From Trichobilharzia regenti (Eukaryota; Platyhelminthes; Trematoda; Strigeidida; Schistosomatidae), in assembly GCA_944472135.2 (NCBI GenBank), contig OX235262.1, positions 72,602,887-72,666,886 on the forward strand: DNA of 64,000 nt. The letters run 5' to 3'. The notes under the pieces are model-generated. The model was not told where the DNA came from. It was given only the letters and a program-made list of their open reading frames with translations, and searched no databases. The position numbers were made by a program, and so were the translations under genes. The number at the start of each line of letters is the position of its first letter. Position 1 is the stretch's first letter. Positions 56,801 to 64,000 of the stretch are shown here, one piece after another.

Positions 56801-57655
56801 TCGCATGACTTGTTTCCCTTGGATCCTGCCTACTGACGTCTTTCATCCAAGATATCTTTCTCAAATACTTGATTGTCATTTAGTTTAGGTTTATACAGAA
56901 GAGATAATTTACTTCGACTGAGTGAACGATTGACAAATCATTGTGGGTGGATGCATAGATGTGTTTGGACGCAAGTTCCTGCGCTTCATACTAACACATT
57001 AAGAAAGAGAACAAAGATATAATCCCATAATAATAATAATAATAACGCTTAAAACAGAGAATAATTTATGCAGGTACTTTACGTACGTGTAAAACTTGAC
57101 CATTGTTGTGTTATGTGATTTGATATCACTTCATTCATTACTTGTAGCAAACAGTAAATGTCAACTTTTGAAAAATGATATTTGTTTACCTCGTGAAATA
57201 CTTGGTAATTTAAACAAATACAAAGAGTGATTGCTGAACAATGAATATTTATTTCCATAACTTCATCATTAGGTTCTACAGTTATGTATCTATAATAGTA
57301 AAAGAATGGATTTCAATAAAGAAAAGAAGACGACATTTGCAGTATAAAATGATATCATTCTACAGTTATCAATCCATGATTATGAATAACAACGAATGCA
57401 TAGTAATAAATTTTCATCAGTCATGTTCATATTAATTTCTATTCAGATGGATGAATAACCATGTCAAGGACAGGGGTAGAGGAGAAAGGTTTTTTGGGGT
57501 TTTGAAATTTATGTGCGTTGTATGTGTGTCAGTGTGTAAGTTAACTGCTACGTTTAAATAAGAAAACATAAGGTTAGTTAATGCAGGTGTAATGACAGGG
57601 GGTAGGGGAATTCGTATCCACAGGATGGAGGGCCATATAAAAAAAGGCCGACATA
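56800..57655. other. Unassigned stretch
   Basis: An AAT run at 57026-57046; an open frame 57432-57659 on the minus strand belongs partly to the P2 remnant that follows. No gene seen. Confidence 0.4.
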
Positions 57656-57659
57656 ACAA

Positions 57660-58190
57660 AGTATTTACGAATTTCCAGACTCAACAACAGGCCCGGGCAG
57701 TAATAATGTTCGAACCTGTTTCTTTTGAACACAGAGCATCCGTTGTTTTAGGTGAATTGCGATAGCCTCTGCTGTTTGGAGTACTCGGTGCCTGGATGCT
57801 TATGGAAATTTATTTGGTACCCAGTAGATGATATCGAAGGATTCTTCAGTGCTGAAACAGGTGGTGTAATATCGAAGGGTTTATGGTTTTCACTACACCT
57901 TTATTTAGCCACACTGGTAGATGTTTCTGAGAACAAAAATCAAGTTCCTAGAGCAACGGACGATATAGATAAAAGAAGAGGTAGCCTGTCTAGGTACTTC
58001 ATCTTCCAATTGAGGAATGACATCCGGTCGTGCAGAGAAAATGTGACTTGTAGTTTACTAGCACTGAAAGTTCTTTGAATGGATTTTCTTAACTTGTTAG
58101 TGATTATTTCACTAGATGCGTCACCCTCGAAATGCAATCGTATATATATATAAAGGCTTCTTATTTACAGATGGCGGATAGTCCTTTTCC
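57660..58190 (-). mobile_element. P2 Penelope-like endonuclease end, decayed
   Basis: Minus strand: MHFEGDASSEIITNKLRKSI and QRTFSASKLQVTFSLHDR (as FKGD..LRKTYFAA at 49.6 kb), a broken core, LPVWLNKGVVKTINPSILHH, then EAIAIHLKQRMLCVQKKQV and RTLLLP. Frame changes at least twice. Confidence 0.65.
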
Positions 58191-58680
58191 GCTTCTTCAG
58201 TCATGTGTTTCTTGACTAACTTCTCTGGATACAAATTTGATAATTTAATGAAGTGCAGGAAAAATGTTCAGAATTTCGAAGAAGATAAATTGAAAGTATG
58301 TCAGAATTACTGTAGACAATTTGTAGTTACGTCGCTAAAATTTTTAATCACTAAATCATATTATCGTCAAGACTCAAACTAAATAATTTACACCTGCATA
58401 GATAACTCACAGCAACAATCGGTGACTCTATTTATGGCTTGTTGTTATATGTACACTTAACTACCTAAAATTCAGAATATTTCTTATCAGCTAATATAGT
58501 TCCAAAAAGAAGCCGGTGGACCACTTGAATAGCGAGTATTCAATCGAATCATTTCAGTTGATAAAGCTTCACAAGCTTACTAAATCATCTAACCTTTCTT
58601 ACCTAATATTAAACATCAAACTGTGATAATAGTTCCCATGTTATCTCAAATAATAAGAGTAATTAGATAAAAGCATCTAT
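58190..58680. other. Unassigned stretch
   Basis: A+T-rich; nothing recognised. Confidence 0.4.
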
Positions 58681-58689
58681 CTGTCTCTG

Positions 58690-59092
58690 TCTGTCTGTTT
58701 TCGACATAGAACTTTGCACAAATGTGCGGAAGTTCAAGTCGCCACATTCCGTGTAGCACGCGAAGCAAGAGAAGAAAGTACAAGAAAAGCATAATAGAAA
58801 CAGTGATCAGAGGTGTGAGACAAAGGAGTAATAAAGAAATACAAAACAGTTTCATTGAAGATCATAAGTCACAAGGAGTGGATGCATCTGCGCCACTGAG
58901 AACGATTTTGAGCCATGTCACCAATTGTTTCCAACCATAGATTTTTGCCGTCCCGAGGACCCCAGCCTGGAAGTCTACACCTTCCTACGTGGCTAAGACC
59001 AACTGTTGTGGATTTCATTGACTGATGCCAAGTTTTTGTTTGACCGCCGCTAGCTTTTTTCCAGCATCTATAGTCAGAAACCTGTGACTGAC
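58690..59092 (-). mobile_element. L2 LINE 3' end, first of a tandem pair
   Basis: Aligns with 36225-36600: ACATAGAACTTTGCACAAAT, GTCACAAGGAGTGGATGCAT, CGTCCCGAGGACCCCAGCCT. 5'-truncated. Confidence 0.7.
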
Positions 59093-60190
59093 TGGTTTCA
59101 ACGTAGAACTATGCACAGATGTGCATCAGTTCCAGTTTCCTCAGTACCTCCTTGTAGCACGCAAAGCAAGAGAAGAGAGTGAAGAGAGATTAAAAACAGA
59201 GATAACAAACAGAAGTGTGAGGCGAAAAGAGTAGAACAATAGAATTTTATTGGATATCATATATCAAAAAAAAATTTATTTATTATTCTTGATTACAGCT
59301 TGATTCGACACTGTATTTTTGGTACAAGTATGGAATTTTCAGCATGGATATTGGTAGCCCAAATTTTGCAGGCCGACCATAGATATCAGGCGTGCGTCGG
59401 CGTGGGCTCAAACCCCGGACCATATGCATGGTCGGTGAGAGTCCTAACCACTGTGCTACCGACGCACATGCGCCAGCTATTAGTGAAAACGATTTTGGGC
59501 CATATCAGCAATTGTCTCCAGCCTTCATTGGTTTTTGCCATCCCGAGGACGCCAACCAGTCTGGAAGTTTATACCTCTCAACGAGGCTGGCTGGCTTAAA
59601 CTAACTGTTACGGATTTCATCGACTGATGAAGCCATGTTTCGGTTTGATCACTACTAGCTCTTTCTTTTCTAACTTTATCCATCCTGTATCAGTCAGCTA
59701 GGATTGCTAGTCGGCAGAGGAAGGTGACGGCTAAGCTAGGTATGCGTAACACATGTTCTAAACATCCGTCTAAGTCGCTATAAGTTCAAAAGCTCGTCGA
59801 CTGACTTCCCCTCTCACCTACCTAGCACTGGACTGATGCCTTACCTCACTGTTGCTCACCTTATTAAGCCACCACCTAACACGGCAGATAGAAAGCAGAC
59901 TCTTATGACCAGATAGAGCTAGTCGGCCTTTTCGTATCTTCCACTTTCAGTGGCCATGTCTATTAGACATAGAGAAGGACGAAGCAGACTGCTGAGCAGT
60001 ACACATTCCCTTTCGTTGACAGCCAGCCGAATATCACATCCACTAAGCCAGAGATTGTGTGAGTTGACTCAAAAATGCCAAACGACCCTTCTGTAACCGT
60101 GGTGGGATTTTGTCGGCGATCAACACGCTGACACTGGCCAATGCAACTTTCCAAATAAATGAAGTGGTCAACAAGCTTCACCAGTCCTTT
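59093..60190 (-). mobile_element. L2 LINE 3' end, second copy, split by SINE-1
   Basis: Same family, longer: minus strand KLVDHFIYLESCIGQ and KGNVYCSAVCFVLLYV near 60180-59970 correspond to VDHFTYLGSCI and KGRVYCSAV at 37 kb. SINE-1 (59283-59467) interrupts it. Confidence 0.7.
59283..59467 (-). mobile_element. SINE-1 inserted in L2
   Basis: Minus strand: GTGCGTCGGTAGCACAGTGG head, B box GGTTTGAGCCC, tail ATGCTGAAAATTCCATACTT...GTCGAATCAAGCTGTAATC. Close to the 8412 copy. Confidence 0.85.
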
Positions 60191-60269
60191 AGCATCATCT
60201 TACATTTGGCGCGAGAGAATCGCATATCAAATATTCGAAGATTGTTACTCCTCAAGGTGTTCAGAAGAT

Positions 60270-60415
60270 TCTGAATTTTATGAGCGATAATTTGTGTTCG
60301 AAACGTCATCAGTTAATATTACTGTACAACACTGTGTGATTTATCAAAATAAAATCTTATCCAAAATGGAGTTATACTCTACAACAGTGCACAAGTTTTT
60401 TACTTATATCGATCC
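60270..60415 (+). mobile_element. P1 Penelope-like 3' tail
   Basis: ATGAGCGATAATTTGTGTTC, GAAACGTCATCAGTTAATAT and GTGCACAAGTTTTTTACTTA match the tail at 20030-20150. Confidence 0.65.
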
Positions 60416-60419
60416 TACA

Positions 60420-61165
60420 TTTTGTCAGCATCTTCACCTCGAAGGACTATACCATCCACATGCATATTCAACGAGATTATTCCCTGGTAACAAGTCAGTC
60501 CCTGAATTGCTGAAGTCAGTTAGGGTTAAGTCCATTAGTACATATGCAATGAGATTAAACAGAAAGAAGAATATACCTGTAATATTTTCATATTTACTTT
60601 CTAGTGATCATGTAGTAGTAGAATAGAGGGAAAATACTTCACTGTGTAAAAGACCTTTAACGAAAAGTAGAATAACTAGCCTCTTTTGTATCAATTCTCT
60701 CTTCTTTTCTTTAAATTGTGATTACAAAAGGCTAATTTTAAACTAAAACATCTTTTTAATAGTGCTTTTAAACAACAATCATTTTATTAAGTAGGTTAAT
60801 ATTTCCATTTATCAGAATAAACTTTTACAGGTTAAAGACAATTACTGTTGGTGAAGTTACTCTGTTGTTTCACTCACTATTCACTCTTCAGATAAAATTA
60901 AACACAGATGAACTTTTAACAGTAGATTCTACTAAAGATACTACTATTAATATTACCAGCTTATTCTTACTACATTATTTTGTATTCATAAAATAATTTA
61001 CTTTGTCAGGTAATAAAGGAATGACACTTTGTATCAAGGATATATTTAATTCTTTGTATATTTCTGTAATTGTAGTAACAAAGACTATAATTTTTAACCA
61101 TTTAGTTAGTAAAACTTATTTTTAAAGTTGATCATTTCAAATAAATATTCTTTTTTTTCATGCTT
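60420..61165. other. Unassigned stretch
   Basis: An open frame to 60626 continues from the P1 tail but shows no motif. Nothing else recognised. Confidence 0.4.
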
Positions 61166-61167
61166 TT

Positions 61168-61387
61168 GAGTTCCTAGTCGAAAGTAGAGCTTCAAGCTCT
61201 CGTCTTTAAAGCTTCAGTAGCAGTGATGTTGCTTTAATTGGGTAGGGTTGATGAATTCACACCAAACCTTTGCTGTTTACCCGGTTAAATGTTGGCTAAA
61301 CAAGGTTTAGGAGTAAGTCGACAGGGAATCAAACCCAAACCACCTGCATAGTTGGTGAATATTCTGCCATAGAACCACCGACGCACT
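61168..61387 (-). mobile_element. SINE-2
   Basis: Minus strand: GTGCGTCGGTGGTTCTATGG head, GGTTTGATTCC at the B box, tail GCTCTACTTTCGACTAGGAA. Moderately decayed. Confidence 0.65.
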
Positions 61388-61424
61388 GATTGAAGTATAT
61401 AGACAGTTGGGATACCACTTGAAA

Positions 61425-61425
61425 A

Positions 61426-61465
<40 letters not shown>
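61425..61465. repeat. (TA)n microsatellite
   Basis: About 17 TA units. Confidence 0.9.
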
Positions 61466-61470
<5 letters not shown>

Positions 61471-61585
61471 ATACTACTGTCAGCAGTTTCCCACCTGCAA
61501 CATACGATTTCTTCTGGTTATCACAAGTTTCTTATTCTATGCGACATATATTCTTTCATTTGACTGAATTCTATCAGTCAGGTTG

Positions 61586-61752
61586 TAATGTGGTAACGTC
61601 TCTGACTGCAGCACTGGGTGACGCGGGTTCAAATCACAGAAGGGACATGAGTTCCTTCTAGGTTGCAGATACGCCTTGCTATCTAGTGTCAACTAGCACG
61701 AAACCTAGGTACAAGGCTTCCTTTGGCCGATTGCCTCCAACCATCTAATATA
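61586..61752 (+). mobile_element. HH-2 element
   Basis: Head from TGTGGTAACGTCTCTGAC, B box GGGTTCAAATCAC, the hammerhead region, tail GATTGCCTCCAACCATCTAA. Confidence 0.75.
61673..61717 (+). ncRNA. Hammerhead-like fold of HH-2, decayed core
   Basis: Stem I GCCUUG/CAAGGC (6 bp, perfect); core CUAUCUA in place of CUGAUGA; GAAA intact; stem III ACC/GGU; triplet GUA. The stems survive while the core is lost. Confidence 0.55.
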
Positions 61753-61754
61753 AT

Positions 61755-62080
61755 CAAATCAATATATTCTTTCAGTTTACACTGTATTCACTACTTCACT
61801 GAAACACTTTCTGCTTAAGGGAAGTTTATTACTTAATACGCTGTTAGAATAAAAATAAAACACATAAGCTTAACTTTGTAAATAAGTCACATGCCACAAT
61901 CAATTACCAGTATCAATTTAAAAATACTATTTCCTAGTTCTAATGAGAATGATTTTACACTATATGATCAATAGCTATATAATACTATAAGATCTCATTG
62001 ACATTAACATCAAATACATGTTACTTTGTGAAGACAGTGAAATCCATTTCAGCCTGTGGCGAACAGAAAGATAGCTTATT
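61755..62080. other. Unassigned stretch
   Basis: A+T-rich; nothing recognised. Confidence 0.4.
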
Positions 62081-62084
62081 ATTT

Positions 62085-62405
62085 ATTATTATTCCCTTGG
62101 GTTCCTAACAGAGAAAAATTTCTTCTATTTGGCGCTGTCCACTTCAGCTGGCTAGCCACACGACTGCCCATCGTCTCTCATCTCCTCCTTGCCACATGAC
62201 GTCTCCCATGTCACCCTCGCACCGACGACCCACTCGTCGTTTCCCACTCACATTCCACTCTAGTGGTAGCCTGTTGAGGGGTATCATTTGACGGCCTTCT
62301 CAGTGTGTCCCCGTTACATCTCCATTTTCTCCTTCATATTTGTCGAGCAGTTTGCTCTTGATTGGTTTGTTCGTAACCAGAGATTTTTGTTGCCAATTTT
62401 ACAGA
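62085..62405 (-). mobile_element. L1 3' end
   Basis: Minus strand aligns with 47225-47540 (AACCAATCAAGAGCAAACTG, CGACGAGTGGGTCGTCGGTG); tail TTAGGAACCCAAGGGAATAA. Confidence 0.7.
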
Positions 62406-62729
62406 AAGATACGAGATTCAGAAATCTACAAATGACCGATACATTCGAATAAATATATATCACAACTTAAAATCATCTCACCTCAAATTTCCATAAGGAA
62501 TTTTGATTAAATGTTTAAGTAATCAAGCTAAGTTCAATCAGTAATTCAAAAAATTCGAATGAAAAAATCCATTGAGATAGGAGCGAGATTACTACTAAAC
62601 AACTAACTACTCAAGTGTATTCAGAGAGTAATAAGGGTTAATAAAACAAAAAGCGGTGACAATGGTCAGAATTTTGCTTAAAAAACTACTTAAGATCTGC
62701 GTAAGAAAGTAGGAATATTTGGAACCCTA

Positions 62730-63275
62730 TAGTAAATACCTTCTAAGGAGCTGGAATTACAATGGCATTTAAACCTATAAGTTCACTCAGAGATCAAATT
62801 TATAGACTTAAGGACCCGATAGAGCCAATTAGACAAAGCAGTCTGATTTATCAAATACTTTTTGGGGCATTGTGAGGTCAAATGAATCAGTCAAACTAAT
62901 CCATTGTTAGACTATTATCAGAAAACTAAGAGTTTGGCTAAATCTATGATAATAAGCGTTGCTAAGATAAATAACTTATACAAATACTGAAGCATTACAA
63001 CGCTCGCAATAATACACAATTACAAAACAAGGCGGAATATGATAACAGCTTGGAGAAAGAGGTTAATCACAGAAACTTTTTTCGCCGAATCAACACCATA
63101 TATATATATACTTAGTGTCGCAACGCCAATCCTCAGCAAATGGCAATTACTACTAGAGTGAAAATCAGAAGTGGTTATAACCATATAAAATAAGGTGAAT
63201 AACTAACGATATGATTATGAGCATTAAATTATGCTAGGAGCTTCATCTAGTTACACGTGGAGCTGTACTCCACTC
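62730..63275 (+). mobile_element. P1 Penelope-like 3' region, decayed
   Basis: MAFKPISSLRDQIYRLKDPI, then IYQILFGAL, matches the P1 linker at 44.3 kb. WRKRLITETFFAEST follows at 63055, and the tail GATTATGAGCATTAAATTAT at 63210. Confidence 0.7.
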
Positions 63276-63279
63276 CAAC

Positions 63280-64000
63280 TTAAGTAAAATTTCTCTTAAA
63301 ACCACCGATACTACTGAAACCACAATTTTAACCCATGCTTCTATACTCATAAAACTAGTCCTGCAATCTTTACGTTCATCTTACCGGTTCGGTAGGTAAA
63401 CGCATCAATATTATTACAGATATACAGAAAAGATGTTTTTTTCTTCATGAAATAGATGGTTTGAGATCCTATAGGTTAGATGGCTATGCTTCTAAAGCTT
63501 TTTCATATGACGACACAATCAAAACTTTGTTTAACTCAGCATTTCAATATGATTCTTCATTCTTCTTGAAAAAAATTCATCAGTAAATTGCAAATGTTAA
63601 TTACCCCTAATGTAGATTTATGTTAGTGCAGAATTGTGGAGCTGTATCTCATCAGTCTAGACCCTCTACTTTCAATCAGTGAGTTACTGTCTCGAAGCCT
63701 GCTCCACCTAAAGAGGTTTGAACAACCAGGTAGTATCCCTATCCTCCATACAATAGATGTGACTCACTTCCCCAACTGCATGAAATTGTAAGTGGTTGTT
63801 TATGAGTAGCATTCATTAGTCTCATTCATAAAACTGACTGCGCTACATTTCCCTTATTTATAAAAACTCTCGTTTCTGTAAAATTTCATGCCAAGAGTTT
63901 GTGGAAACTATCATAATTATTTGCCTTTCGAACACTAAATCCAAGGATAAAATCTTACTAACAGATAATACATATAACTAACTATATGGATTTGTGAAAT
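63280..64000. other. Unassigned stretch to window end
   Basis: No exon of CROCC or recognised repeat seen; CROCC intron if that gene continues. Confidence 0.4.

Noticed and set aside
60294..60626. 110-codon frame as a gene
   Set aside because: Its first half is the P1 Penelope-like tail; the rest has no recognisable motif or splice signals.
1..64000. CRISPR arrays, operons, bacterial promoters or terminators
   Set aside because: No regularly spaced repeats or prokaryotic gene layout; the window has spliced eukaryotic genes.

Overview
The window looks like nuclear DNA of a blood fluke (Schistosoma or a close schistosomatid). The evidence is strong A+T richness, a gene with very small 5' introns (37, 61 and 64 nt) followed by large ones, many Penelope-like retroelement (PLE) remnants, CR1- and RTE-like LINE tails, and tRNA-derived short elements carrying hammerhead-ribozyme folds of the kind known from schistosome Sm-alpha repeats. 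The species call is inference. No prokaryotic or organellar features were seen.

Two host genes are well supported. On the minus strand at 1-4125 lies the 5' half of an ILKAP-type PP2C protein phosphatase: seven exons, start codon at 4123-4125, running off the left edge. On the plus strand, seven exons at 34078-51251 encode 641 residues of the N-terminal third of rootletin (CROCC), the coiled-coil protein of the ciliary rootlet. Its reading frame runs on past the right edge after an intron of at least 12.7 kb. Two candidate 5' exons lie upstream on the same strand and end in phase 0 at GTAAGT donors: 16922-17584 (acidic, low complexity, 221 codons) and 26576-26620 (15 codons). The two genes are divergent.

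Most of the rest is layered repeats, in these groups. (1) Four LTRs of about 300 bp from one family, three of them solo LTRs with perfect 4-bp target duplications. (2) At least four PLE lineages (P1-P4), seen as RT pieces (18.7, 48.3-49.7, 51.8 kb) and GIY-YIG endonuclease/3' ends. Three loci (13, 19.5 and 54 kb) are head-to-head inverted pairs of 5'-truncated copies. (3) An RTE-like LINE (L1), a second LINE (L2) and a CR1-like LINE. (4) Four short tRNA-headed families: SINE-1 (tail shared with CR1), SINE-2 (tail shared with L1), HH-1 (Thr-like tRNA head plus a GUCC/GGAC-stem hammerhead) and HH-2 (tRNA head plus a GUGC/GCAC-stem hammerhead, with two copies keeping every core base). A fifth, Sm-alpha-like hammerhead lies at 49.9 kb. 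(5) A foldback repeat at 52.0-52.3 kb.

Repeats are nested: SINE-1 in P1, SINE-1 in L2, HH-2 in P3, a P1 pair in P3, and a CR1 tail in L1. Many sit in introns of the two genes. The most interesting feature is this density of distinct ribozyme-bearing retroelements, at least eleven hammerhead-like folds in 64 kb, together with the matching of SINE tails to two LINE families. The PLE, LINE and SINE assignments come from reading translations and sequence by eye, without a database search.
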